From the NCBI RefSeq assembly GCF_000775915.1, contig NZ_BBLT01000005.1, positions 186,001 to 250,000 of the forward strand: a DNA stretch of 64,000 bases, written 5' to 3'. The translations under genes and the position numbers were made by a program. A model generated the notes under the pieces. It made no database searches and was not told where the DNA came from. It saw only the letters and a program-made list of their open reading frames with translations. The stretch's first letter is position 1, and each line of letters begins with the position of its first letter. Source of the DNA: Sporocytophaga myxococcoides (GTDB lineage Bacteria > Bacteroidota > Bacteroidia > Cytophagales > Cytophagaceae). Below, one piece after another: positions 54,434 through 62,854 of this stretch.

Positions 54434-54928
54434 ATGATGAAGCATTATAAATTCTCTACCAGAGAGTTCGGTGTATCTGATACAGGAATTCATTTATTAA
54501 GAAGTAATTTTAATTACAGCACAATAAATTTTAAAGATATCACCTCTCTGGAGATTGGCAGGGGCAGGTTAATCAGAAACTGGCTCTTTGTTTTTATTTT
54601 TGGATTAAGTCTGATCGCTTTCAGCATATATTATGCCATTGGGCTGATAGGTGTGTTTAACGACCAGTCAATTAAAAGGATTTATATTGAGGAGTTAATG
54701 GTTCCTTTCTTACCGGCTCTGTTAGGTGGATTTTGTATACACTCTGCCAGCAGAAAGGGGGTGGTTATGAAGATACAGCATAATGGAAAGAAGAGCTCAT
54801 TTCCTCTTGAGGATATTATTAAGAATAATCAGTATGAAGATCTAGTTGACTATTTAGTTAATACGGTAAAGGTTTATTCAAAGATGAAGCTTATTAGTGA
54901 CCATAAGAAGCTGGTTCATATTGACTAA
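54434..54928 (+). CDS. Hypothetical membrane protein, bacterial-PH-like
   Basis: 164 aa. Beta-strand N-terminus (FGVSDTGIHLLRSNFNYSTI, DITSLEIGRGRLIRNW), two membrane helices (LFVFIFGLSLIAFSIYYAIG; MVPFLPALLGGFCIHSA) and a C-terminal strand region (GVVMKIQHNGKKSSFPLED). The layout strand-IGRG-membrane-strand resembles membrane-anchored bacterial PH-domain proteins. Role unknown. A tetranucleotide repeat follows its stop. Confidence 0.6.
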   Translation: MMKHYKFSTREFGVSDTGIHLLRSNFNYSTINFKDITSLEIGRGRLIRNWLFVFIFGLSLIAFSIYYAIGLIGVFNDQSIKRIYIEELMVPFLPALLGGFCIHSASRKGVVMKIQHNGKKSSFPLEDIIKNNQYEDLVDYLVNTVKVYSKMKLISDHKKLVHID

Positions 54929-54948
54929 TCTATGTATCTTTATCAATT

Positions 54949-54992
54949 TTTATTTATTTATTTATTCATTCATTCATTCATTCATTCATTCA
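54949..54992. repeat. Tetranucleotide microsatellite (TTTA)4(TTCA)7
   Basis: Four perfect TTTA and seven perfect TTCA units in tandem, between a membrane-protein gene and the small gene at 55193. Such tracts mutate by slippage. It lies about 200 bases upstream of the next gene, beyond a normal promoter distance. Confidence 0.9.
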
Positions 54993-55192
54993 TTGTTTAG
55001 GAAGCCCCTATGGCATGCATGTCTGCCAAATGAATCATCAACCGAAATGATTCAAATTTGCACTTATCAAATAGAATCATCGTTGCTTTATGAAGGGCTG
55101 TAATGTGTGTGGGATAGCAATGATAAGCATTCTTATGACAAAAAGGTATAGTTTCCCTTGTTGCTAAGGAATAATAGAGACAATATTGTTAT

Positions 55193-55351
55193 ATGAAACA
55201 TAAAGCATCAAGTGATAAACTGGCAAGTATGGCATCCAGAGTACTCCAGGATGAAAACTCCAGCAAGAAGGCTAAATCATTAGCCGGAAGTGTACTTGCT
55301 CAACATGAACCTCATGAGGAGGATAAAGAAGAGAAGAAGAACGTTAATTAA
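55193..55351 (+). CDS. Small conserved-type hypothetical protein
   Basis: 52 aa. SDKLASMASRVLQDENSSKK then AKSLAGSVLAQHE and an acidic-basic tail. The pattern KLAS.ASRVL.D..SS..AKSLAGS.L.Q is shared by many short bacterial proteins I have seen annotated as hypothetical, with no known function. Intact ATG, and a strong terminator 6 bases after the stop. Both make this a real, independently transcribed gene. Confidence 0.75.
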   Translation: MKHKASSDKLASMASRVLQDENSSKKAKSLAGSVLAQHEPHEEDKEEKKNVN

Positions 55352-55356
55352 CGTAG

Positions 55357-55391
55357 AAGCCTATTAAGAATAATAGGCTTTTATTTTTTTA
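55357..55391 (+). terminator. Rho-independent terminator of the small gene
   Basis: AAGCCTATT pairs with AATAGGCTT around a 6-base loop, followed by TTATTTTTTT. Strong. Confidence 0.85.
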
Positions 55392-55511
55392 ATCTGAAAA
55401 AAAAAGAGATTTTTTAATGGGTTAATGTCTTGATAATCAATTTGTGTGAAAAGTTTTTTAACAAATAGGCTCTTTTCTGGTATTTAACTGAATTAAAAGC
55501 GAAAAGGGGCT

Positions 55512-55931
55512 ATGACTATAACTAAAATTCAACCTCCAATTTTTCCCAAAGGTGGAAAAGGTCCGGCAGAAAACTTTACAGGTAATGCCTGGGTAAAATT
55601 GTTAGTCCCCAATGATGAAATGTTACACTGCCAGGTTAGCAATGTCGTATTTGAGCCAGGGGCAAGGAATAACTGGCATGCACACCCTGGAGGTCAGATT
55701 CTGATTGTAACAGATGGGATCGGTTATTTTCAGGAGAGAGGTCAGCCCTTAAGGATTATCAAACAAGGTGAAGTGGTTCATATTCCTCCTGACGTCGAGC
55801 ACTGGCACGGAGCTTCGCCTGATAATGAATGCACACATATTGCAATTAATACCAATACTCAGAATGGAATTGTACTTTGGTTGGAACGTGTAACGGAAAA
55901 AGAATATAGTCAGCCTGCAAATGGGAACTAG
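55512..55931 (+). CDS. Cupin-domain protein
   Basis: 139 aa. Both cupin motifs are present: GARNNWHAHPGGQILIVTDG (His-His-Gln metal ligands) and GEVVHIPPDVEHWHGASPDN (third His). This sub-group is similar to cupins fused or linked to carboxymuconolactone decarboxylase, and often occurs near small redox genes. A NAD(P)-binding protein follows 127 bases downstream. A purine-rich AAAAGGGG just before the ATG could aid initiation. Substrate unknown. Confidence 0.88.
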   Translation: MTITKIQPPIFPKGGKGPAENFTGNAWVKLLVPNDEMLHCQVSNVVFEPGARNNWHAHPGGQILIVTDGIGYFQERGQPLRIIKQGEVVHIPPDVEHWHGASPDNECTHIAINTNTQNGIVLWLERVTEKEYSQPANGN

Positions 55932-56058
55932 ATAGTATCTGGTGTAAAGAGATAGATCAGGTATTCTCAGGCTTTCCAATGACTTAATATGTCTTTCATA
56001 TAATTAAAAATAATAATAACTGAAGAAGGTTTAAATAGCCATAATAAAGGATTTAATA

Positions 56059-56703
56059 ATGACTAAAGTACTAATTTTAGGGGCAGGTGGAAGGATAGCA
56101 AAACATGCAATCCATCAATTAATGGAAGAAACCGATGTTGAGCTGACTTTATTTCTGAGAAATGCAAAAAGGCTTGGTAATATAGATTCTAAACGAGTTT
56201 CTGTGATTGACGGAGATGTCCTTGATCATCTCAAATTAAAAGAAGCTATGTCCGGAAAGGATATTGTATATGCAAACCTTGCAGGAGAAGTAGATAAAAT
56301 GGCCAAGGTTATTGTAGAAATTATGAAGGAAGCAGGTGTGAAACGACTTATCTTCATTACTACTCTTGGTATTTATGATGAAGTTCCAGGAGCTTTTGGT
56401 AAATGGAATAAAAGTATGATTGGCCAGTATCTTGGCCCATATGGAAAAGCAGCAGAAATAATTGAACATTCGGGATTAGACTATACGATCATAAGGCCAG
56501 CCTGGTTAACGGATTATGATGAAATAGATTATGAAACTACCCAGAAGGGGGAGCCCTTTCAAGGGACGGAGGTGTCCCGCAAAAGTGTAGCAGAGTTGAT
56601 TGTAAAATTGATTCAACATCCTGAATCCGGTATCAAAAGGAGCCTTGGGGTGAACAAACCAGATACTGATGCTGACAAACCTGCTTTTATTAAAACTACT
56701 TGA
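56059..56703 (+). CDS. NAD(P)-binding SDR-like (NmrA/YwnB-type) protein
   Basis: 214 aa. N-terminal dinucleotide motif KVLILGAGGRIAKHAI, acidic/basic second strand (LTLFLRNAKRLGNI), DVLDHLKLKEAMSGKDIVYA, LIFITTLGIYDEVPGAFGKW and YTIIRPAWLTD. This is the atypical-SDR flavin-reductase/YwnB-like group; it is likely an oxidoreductase or redox sensor. Its 3' end is followed by a tiny lipoprotein-like gene. Confidence 0.82.
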   Translation: MTKVLILGAGGRIAKHAIHQLMEETDVELTLFLRNAKRLGNIDSKRVSVIDGDVLDHLKLKEAMSGKDIVYANLAGEVDKMAKVIVEIMKEAGVKRLIFITTLGIYDEVPGAFGKWNKSMIGQYLGPYGKAAEIIEHSGLDYTIIRPAWLTDYDEIDYETTQKGEPFQGTEVSRKSVAELIVKLIQHPESGIKRSLGVNKPDTDADKPAFIKTT

Positions 56704-56746
56704 TGTAAACACAGACTTGCTGTTTAAAGGAACATGAACTGATAAA

Positions 56747-56866
56747 ATGAAAACCTGGAAAATGTACGTGTTCCTATTAATCTTTACAATAATAATGCTG
56801 GCTATTATCCGATGCAGTAAAGGGCCGCTTAATGAGCGAAAGACAGAGGAGAGTTCAGAGTACTAA
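56747..56866 (+). CDS. Tiny lipoprotein-like peptide
   Basis: 39 aa. KTWKMYVFLLIFTIIMLAII is followed by R-C-S, which would be a lipobox-like cleavage point or a membrane anchor, and then a short charged tail (KGPLNERKTEESSEY). It has an ATG and a clean stop and lies 44 bases after the SDR-like gene. It may be a lipoprotein or small membrane protein; it is too short to identify. Confidence 0.4.
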   Translation: MKTWKMYVFLLIFTIIMLAIIRCSKGPLNERKTEESSEY

Positions 56867-56960
56867 AGGTCAAATCAGCTGCAACAATTTAAATAAGGCA
56901 AACAAACCATTCTTGAAATGTCTTGCCCAGTCATCAATCAAACTATTACAATTTCCATTC

Positions 56961-57890
56961 CTAAAGCTTATTAATACCTTTTGTACCTTTTTTAAGGAAT
57001 CTGTATACTAATATCCCTGAAATAGCATTAAAACTGTTTTCTATACTTCCGTTAAATTTTTTATCAGGAAGATTTTCAAAGCTTGTATAGCCAAAATTAT
57101 ATCTCATTCCCACACCAATATTTTTGAAAATAAAGTATTCAAAATATGGTATAAACTCTATGACATTGCAGTTGTAATTTTTAGACCACCATGCTGAATA
57201 CTTTATCAAGCCTCTTAAAAAAAGATTTTTTGTGAGATAAACAGAGCCATTTAAACCAATAGCTGGAAGAGGAACAAAAATACTTTTCTTTTGACTTAAA
57301 TCTGCTATTGTCGTGCTTTTAATATTTAAATGGTAGAATATTCCAGCCACTCCAGCAAGAGCAGCTATTCTCCCTCTTCCATTATCAAAGAAAAATTTGG
57401 AATAGCATAAACTCGCATAAGTTAATCGCAGGGTGGTTTTGACTTCACTTCCTGCAGGAAAAGCTGCATTGCCATATTTTATATCTTTGCTTATAACCTC
57501 TGTTTCTCTTCGATTGGCACTATACATATCAAAAGCCAGATTATAAAAGTTCCCATAGTTAAAAATGATATTCACTCTTGGAGATATTGTGGTTTTGGGA
57601 AAATCCAAGTCATTTCGTAAACTTATCTTAGTGCCCTGAGCTTGTTCAGAATTTAGCCTGACATTCCCGAAATTGGTTGTATGTGCGACACCAAGATGAA
57701 GAGTCAGGAAGGGGTGAGGATAAATTTTTGTGCTATCAGAAGCGCTTCTTAATTTATTTGATTTTTTTTCCTTGCCCCATTTTGACCAGTAACTTTCTTT
57801 TTCTTCACTGATATCTACTTCGGCTTTTAAAGGAAACTGAATCCACAAAGCAAACAGTGTACAAAATAGAATACTCAGCTTAATTTTCAT
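56961..57890 (-). CDS. Outer-membrane beta-barrel protein
   Basis: 309 aa. Signal peptide ends near PLKAE. A charged linker (KESYWSKWGKEKKSNKL) precedes alternating polar/apolar strands (RVNIIFNYGNFYNLAFDMYS; TLRLTYASLCYSKFFF; LRGLIKYSAWWSKNY; YFEYFIFKNIGVGMRYNFGY) and the protein ends after LVYRFL in a basic tail. It is a probable 8-12-strand outer-membrane barrel with no assigned role. The 378-base gap on its upstream side holds only the terminator of the helicase gene. Confidence 0.7.
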   Translation of the reverse strand: MKIKLSILFCTLFALWIQFPLKAEVDISEEKESYWSKWGKEKKSNKLRSASDSTKIYPHPFLTLHLGVAHTTNFGNVRLNSEQAQGTKISLRNDLDFPKTTISPRVNIIFNYGNFYNLAFDMYSANRRETEVISKDIKYGNAAFPAGSEVKTTLRLTYASLCYSKFFFDNGRGRIAALAGVAGIFYHLNIKSTTIADLSQKKSIFVPLPAIGLNGSVYLTKNLFLRGLIKYSAWWSKNYNCNVIEFIPYFEYFIFKNIGVGMRYNFGYTSFENLPDKKFNGSIENSFNAISGILVYRFLKKGTKGINKL

Positions 57891-58225
57891 AGCTAATTAA
57901 AAGGGAAACAAAACTGGAATAATAAGATAACTCTTGTAGATGAAAACTGTTGTGATTTTTTATATAGAGATAATTGGCTTTAAAATTCCAACAAAAGAAA
58001 GGAGAATAGTCATCTGTAAGGGAGGTTTTAACTATGTTACTCAATTTTTGCTTTGAAAGCGCTAGAAGATAATTTTAATAGTAGGAGCTTTAATTTGGAG
58101 ATACATTGTAATACCATCTTCTTATTTCTTTATACTTTCGGTCGTAATTCTAAGGATAGTTTTGTGAGATAACCCTTTGAGTATTCAGTATAGAAAAGAA
58201 TTGAAGGAGCCTGTAAAAATAAACC

Positions 58226-58258
58226 GGACTTCAGAATTCTGATCTGAAACTGAAGTCC
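58226..58258 (-). terminator. Terminator of the helicase gene
   Basis: GGACTTCAG pairs with CTGAAGTCC around a 15-base loop. Read leftward it continues GGTTTATTTTTA. It lies about 10 bases past the hrpB stop. Confidence 0.65.
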
Positions 58259-58268
58259 AATTTGTACA

Positions 58269-60458
58269 TTATGATAATCTTTCTTTTTGTTCTTTGGTCA
58301 GAAATTTCTGAAGAATCTCCAACAAGTCCAGCTCATAGAGATCATCAGGATGTTCAATATCTGTAAGATAGGGTGTAAGCCATTCATAATTTGTAAGTAA
58401 AAGGGTAGAGGTGCTTACATCCGGCCATCCATTCTGTGGCTCTGATTTTTTTAATTGAAGTATTTTTTTCTGCCATTCTTTTACTTCTTCTGTAAAGGGA
58501 AGTAAAAAGTCTCCTTCTTTTTTGAGCGCATCGGAGATTGCTTTAATCCTGAATTTATCATCAGGAGGAGGAAGAGGTTTGGACTTAAGTACGATACTGC
58601 CAATTCTTAAGTCTTTGGAAGCTTTTAATGTACCATCTTCTGTATCCCAAGAAATGACTTCCTGTTCTTTAACCAACGGAGCCAGATCCTTAGGGTTCAA
58701 AGGAGAGGCAAGGAATATCTTTCCCATGCCTTCTCTTGCATCCAGGTTGGCTATGGCAAGCCATGATTCGTGTGCCAGTTCGTCTTTATGACTTGCGGAT
58801 GCATATTTGCCATTGGCAAGCTGAAACTGTGCGTTATTGCCAGGTCTGGCAAAAGCTATACGTTCCGGATGACAATGTGCTAACAAGACACCTGTTTCAT
58901 AAGGATCCTGCTGACCGTTATCTTCTTTTATTTCAAAAAGCTTTCTGTACGATGCTGCAACCTTTTCTATTCTTCCCAACTGTTTTCCCTGACCTTTATC
59001 TTTACGATATCTTCTAAGTGCTTCAATTCTCAGGTTGATGTCAATTCCTGCTTCTCTTTTCAACGGATCACGTTCTTCCAGTATAGCAGCAAGGTCAGTA
59101 GCAAGCGGAAGTCTGTTTTCTTCTTCTGCCATCAAAAGCATGTGCGCAATTCTCGGGTGGCATGGAAGTGAATGAATTTTCCTTCCATGGTCTGTAATGC
59201 GTCCATTTTCCAGAGCGTTCAGCTGATGCAAAGTTTCCACAGCCTGAGCAAGAGTGGCTTTTGGTGGAGGAGTAAGCCAGGTAAGCTGATGAGGATCTAC
59301 TATTCCCCATTGAGCCATATCCAGCACTAATGAAGATAAATCAGCTTCCATTATTTCAGGGATTCTGTGTTCGGTCATATTTTCCTGAATGTTTTCCGAC
59401 CACATTCGGTAGCAGATACCAGGGCTAAGTCTTCCTGCCCGGCCTGCACGTTGATCTGCAGAATCTTTGGAAATTCTTTGGGTGGCAAGTCTTGATAATC
59501 CTGATTGGGGATCGAACTTTGATGTTTTTCCAAAGCCAGAATCCACTACTATCTTGACGCCTTCTATTGTTAAGCTTGTTTCTGCAATTGAAGTGGCAAG
59601 AACAACTTTACGCTTTCCAGTTTTATCAGGCATAATAGCGCTATATTGCTTGCCCGGCGGCAACATGCCATACAAAGGATGAATGACAAAGCCCTTTAGC
59701 TCTTTTCTCAGGATTCCTTCACATTGTTTGATATCAGCTTCTCCCGGAAGAAATACCAGGGTATCTCCATCTTTTTCTTTCACAGCATTCATGACTACTT
59801 TTGCTGTCATCTCCGGAAGCAGATACTGATCAGCTTCTCCGGTATATTTGATTTCTACAGGATATTGTTTACCCTTACTTTGTGCAACAGGGGCTTTAAG
59901 GATTTGAGTAAGCTGAGGCATATCCAGGGTTGCAGACATTACCATGATGCGAAGATCCGGACGCAGTCTTTGCTGTGCTTCTCTGCAAAGAGCCATTGCA
60001 ACGTCTGCATGAATGCTCCGTTCATGGAACTCATCAAAGATTACAAGACCTATTCCTTCCAGGCTATTATCACTGTGAATGAAGCGAGTTAGAATTCCCT
60101 CGGTCAGAACTTCAATTCTGGTTTTATTGCTGACTTTGTTTTCAAACCTTATCCTGTAACCTATGCTTTGTCCGACCTCTTCGCCTAGCAGAGAAGACAT
60201 ACGTTCCGCTATTGTCTTGGCAGCCAGTCTTCTCGGCTCAAGCATCAATACTTTTTTACCTTCCAGCCAGGGTTCATTAAAAATTGCCAATGGTAATAAG
60301 GTACTTTTTCCCGCACCTGGAGGTGCGTTCACAATTAGTGTATTTGATTTGTGAAGGTGGTCCTGGACAGTAGGAATTATTTCCCTTACAGGAAGGTCTA
60401 TTGATAATGGATTAAATGACAATTGATTATTGTTTTTTGAAAAAGTAAAGTTAAGCAA
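58269..60458 (-). CDS. hrpB: ATP-dependent helicase HrpB, lacking the usual C-terminal end
   Basis: 729 aa. DExH-box helicase: NAPPGAGKSTLLPLAI (Walker A), LMLEPRRLAAKTIAERM, FDEFHERSIHADVAMALCRE, MVMSATLD, VLATSIAETSLTIEGVKIVV and QRISKDSADQRAGRAGRLSP. The HrpB-specific region follows (LEERDPLKREAGIDINLRIE). The protein ends at ELDLLEILQKFLTKEQKERL-S. HrpB proteins I know (about 810-840 aa) continue for about 100 residues with a PSG...DY and FG...P region, which is missing, and no matching sequence follows the stop. The start is a TTG; no ATG is available before the conserved domain. Confidence 0.85.
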   Translation of the reverse strand: MLNFTFSKNNNQLSFNPLSIDLPVREIIPTVQDHLHKSNTLIVNAPPGAGKSTLLPLAIFNEPWLEGKKVLMLEPRRLAAKTIAERMSSLLGEEVGQSIGYRIRFENKVSNKTRIEVLTEGILTRFIHSDNSLEGIGLVIFDEFHERSIHADVAMALCREAQQRLRPDLRIMVMSATLDMPQLTQILKAPVAQSKGKQYPVEIKYTGEADQYLLPEMTAKVVMNAVKEKDGDTLVFLPGEADIKQCEGILRKELKGFVIHPLYGMLPPGKQYSAIMPDKTGKRKVVLATSIAETSLTIEGVKIVVDSGFGKTSKFDPQSGLSRLATQRISKDSADQRAGRAGRLSPGICYRMWSENIQENMTEHRIPEIMEADLSSLVLDMAQWGIVDPHQLTWLTPPPKATLAQAVETLHQLNALENGRITDHGRKIHSLPCHPRIAHMLLMAEEENRLPLATDLAAILEERDPLKREAGIDINLRIEALRRYRKDKGQGKQLGRIEKVAASYRKLFEIKEDNGQQDPYETGVLLAHCHPERIAFARPGNNAQFQLANGKYASASHKDELAHESWLAIANLDAREGMGKIFLASPLNPKDLAPLVKEQEVISWDTEDGTLKASKDLRIGSIVLKSKPLPPPDDKFRIKAISDALKKEGDFLLPFTEEVKEWQKKILQLKKSEPQNGWPDVSTSTLLLTNYEWLTPYLTDIEHPDDLYELDLLEILQKFLTKEQKERLS

Positions 60459-60614
60459 GGATTAGAGAAAGTCTGTTAAGTAGAAAAAAAATCTTATGAT
60501 TTATTTCTCAACGTTAATCCATTCTGTTTATATGTTGATAGGAGATAATCTCTAAATCTTATCATGGAACATAAACATACTGACTAGTATCGAAAGGAGG
60601 AGTAATCAATTCGC

Positions 60615-60645
60615 TTTGACAATTAGAAAGTTAAGCTTATTTTTG
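60615..60645 (+). promoter_or_regulatory. Bacteroidota-type promoter for the Ig-like T9SS gene
   Basis: TTTG, exactly 19 bases, then TATTTTTG: a full match to TTTG-N19-21-TAnnTTTG. The -7 box ends 34 bases before the ATG, leaving a short leader of about 28 bases. Confidence 0.6.
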
Positions 60646-60679
60646 CAATTGGTAAAAACTTTTATTTTAATTTCCTTAG

Positions 60680-62101
60680 ATGAAAACACAACTATTACTT
60701 TCTATACTGATTTCAGCTTCTCTAACTTTTGTATCTTCATTGGCAAAAGCAGAAGTATTCAAATTGGCTGTAAATCATAATCTGAAAACAAATGAAATTC
60801 TGATCACCAAACAGCCGGAAGATGTTGCCGTATGTGTTGGTACCGGTGCACTTTTTTCTATTCAGGCTGAAGGGGAAAATTTGTCCTATCAGTGGCAGGT
60901 CTATACAGGCTTTGCTTATGTTGATATAAATGGAGCTGAATCAGATTCATATCTGTCTCCTCCGGTTGAAACCGAAATGAACGGTAGCCTTTACAGATGT
61001 GTCATTACAGACGGAGGTGAAACTAAAATTTATTCTGAATCAGCTAACCTTACTGTAAATGAGAACCCTACTATCATTTCAGATCCTGAGTCTGTTTCCG
61101 TTTGGGAAAACGGAACTGCAGTTTTTCAGGTCACTGCATCTGGAGGAGGAATAAGTTATGTATGGCTTACAGACAAAGGTTCAGGGCCAGAACCTATTGA
61201 TGGAGCTAACTCATCTAAGTTAATATTGAATAATGTTACTGCTGAGCTGAATGGGTTGAGTTATGTTTGTGAATTAGTATCAAGTTGCGGTTCTAGCATT
61301 TCTTCAGCTCCGGCAAGTCTTACTGTTTATCAACCGTCGATGTGCATGGCAACTTTTGATATGACCTCTGGAAAAAATCTGATTGTATTTGAGAAATCTG
61401 AAGAATACCCTGCTATAGACAGCATCAGAGTATTCAGAGATGGTAAACAGATCGAGCTTCTTGGAGCTGATGAATTCAGTATGTTTACAGATAACAGTTC
61501 AAATCCTGAATCGGTTTCTTACTCATATAGTATTGCAGTGAGAGGAATAGATGGTCATATTACATCATTATCACAAGCACACAAAACTGTTTTGTTATCT
61601 CAGGATAAGCAGGAAAGTTTAATTACTATTAACTGGAATGCCTATGAAGGGGCAGGTATTGCTGAATATGCAATATACAGAGGCGAGTCCAGAGACGCTC
61701 TTGAGTTGATTACAGCAGTTTCCGAAGGTATTTATTCATTTACAGATATCAATCCTCCTGTTGCGGAAAAATTATTTTATCAGATAGAAATGCACTGGGT
61801 AAGCTGTGATGGTCTGTCTTTAAGTTCTAATCTGCTGGAAGTTGAAAATGTGATCACCTCCTTGCAAAAGCTGGCGGGAGGCAAAATAAATGTTTATCCA
61901 AATCCTGCGAATGAATTTATATCTGTAGAAGGTCTGCAGTCTGGTGATGCTGTAAGAATTATGGATTTGTCAGGCAGGCTTGTAAAGGCGTTTGAGGGAT
62001 CTCAGAATACACTTTCTTTATCCGGAGTAGAAGCTGGTATGTATGTCCTTGAAGTAAGCAATCAGTCAGGAAGAAAGTCTGCTCCAATTATTGTAGAGTA
62101 A
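60680..62101 (+). CDS. T9SS-exported Ig-like domain protein
   Basis: 473 aa. Signal peptide ends near AKAEV. Two Ig-like domains follow (ITKQPEDVAVCVGTGALFSI with LSYQWQVYTG and YRCVITDGG; IISDPESVSVWENGTAVFQV with ISYVWLTDKG and YVCELVSSCG), then two FN3-like domains (about 225-390). A type A T9SS domain (INVYPNPANEFISVEGLQSG to VEAGMYVLEVSNQSGRK) ends the protein. Likely surface-bound; ligand unknown. It has its own consensus promoter and terminator. Confidence 0.88.
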   Translation: MKTQLLLSILISASLTFVSSLAKAEVFKLAVNHNLKTNEILITKQPEDVAVCVGTGALFSIQAEGENLSYQWQVYTGFAYVDINGAESDSYLSPPVETEMNGSLYRCVITDGGETKIYSESANLTVNENPTIISDPESVSVWENGTAVFQVTASGGGISYVWLTDKGSGPEPIDGANSSKLILNNVTAELNGLSYVCELVSSCGSSISSAPASLTVYQPSMCMATFDMTSGKNLIVFEKSEEYPAIDSIRVFRDGKQIELLGADEFSMFTDNSSNPESVSYSYSIAVRGIDGHITSLSQAHKTVLLSQDKQESLITINWNAYEGAGIAEYAIYRGESRDALELITAVSEGIYSFTDINPPVAEKLFYQIEMHWVSCDGLSLSSNLLEVENVITSLQKLAGGKINVYPNPANEFISVEGLQSGDAVRIMDLSGRLVKAFEGSQNTLSLSGVEAGMYVLEVSNQSGRKSAPIIVE

Positions 62102-62124
62102 AATATTGAATGGATATAACTAAA

Positions 62125-62163
62125 AGAGGCCGGAACTTTGCAGCTCCGGCCTCTGACTATTTT
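62125..62163. terminator. GC-rich terminator between convergent genes
   Basis: AGAGGCCGGA pairs perfectly with TCCGGCCTCT around a 10-base loop. T-rich sequence on both sides suggests it stops both the T9SS gene and the leftward small gene. Confidence 0.8.
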
Positions 62164-62167
62164 AGGG

Positions 62168-62422
62168 TTACTTTTTTTTCTTTGGATCTGTAGCTTCTTG
62201 TTTCTTCGCTTCATTAGGCTTACAAACTGCGCAGGGCTCGTAGCCATTTTTTTGGGCCTCGGCAAGTTCCTGTCCTTTTTTACCTTCACTTACAACGGAG
62301 CAGTTCTTCTTGTGATATTTTTTCCCTTTCTCTGTAACATACACAGTCTGTGCCTTTGCAAACTGACTTATTATTGTAAACAGAATAATAAAGGCCGAAG
62401 TTAGTAAAAAACGATTTCTCAT
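62168..62422 (-). CDS. Small exported Cys/His protein
   Basis: 84 aa from MRNRFLLTSAFI, which gives a normal signal peptide (cleavage near FAKAQT); a longer frame upstream is not signal-like. The mature part reads VYVTEKGKKYHKKNCSVVSE, then LAEAQKNGYEPCAVCKPNE and a Lys-rich tail. The pattern YH..C......L..A...GY.PC..C is the putative zinc-binding module often seen at the end of exported nucleases and in stand-alone small proteins. Role unknown. Confidence 0.75.
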   Translation of the reverse strand: MRNRFLLTSAFIILFTIISQFAKAQTVYVTEKGKKYHKKNCSVVSEGKKGQELAEAQKNGYEPCAVCKPNEAKKQEATDPKKKK

Positions 62423-62500
62423 ATTGTTGTAATTTTTCGAAACATACGACTGTTTATAAAAAGTGTTGTTGTCTGTGGAAAAATATTTGAGTTGATGCAC

Positions 62501-62854
62501 GATATTTTTTGCCAGACCTTCTAAAAAATAATAACAAAGACCTCCACAGGTTTGTATGATCCTTAGTTTATATATGCGTGAATTGCTGAAAAAACATTAA
62601 GATTAACAGCAACTCAAGACACATATAAAACACCAAAACTATTTGTTTAAGAAAGTATAAGCAGTTAGAGACGCCACAAACTGGAATGTCTATCATTGAA
62701 TATGATATCGTCGGAATCTTTAAAGAGATAATAAATCTTATCTTTTGAGGTGTAAATTAATATGGCCTGCCCTTTGGAAAGAGAGACGCCTGCATGGCGT
62801 CTCTGCAGTATTAAAAATATGATAAGGCTTTTTCAAATCTATAAGAAATAAATC
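62501..62854. other. Intergenic region with one repeat hairpin
   Basis: Apart from the AGAGACGCC hairpin and a lone half copy (AGAGACGCCACAAAC, about 62668) there is no coding or regulatory signal that I can defend. Confidence 0.5.
62782..62804. repeat. AGAGACGCC hairpin repeat, copy 2
   Basis: AGAGACGCC-TGCAT-GGCGTCTCT, almost identical to the terminator at 47942-47970 but with no T tract. It lies about 50 bases after the metE stop and may help end its transcript. Confidence 0.6.

Noticed and set aside
54897-55103. 68-aa frame with IHSFIHSFIHS repeats
   Set aside because: It is the translation of the TTCA microsatellite overlapping the end of a real gene.
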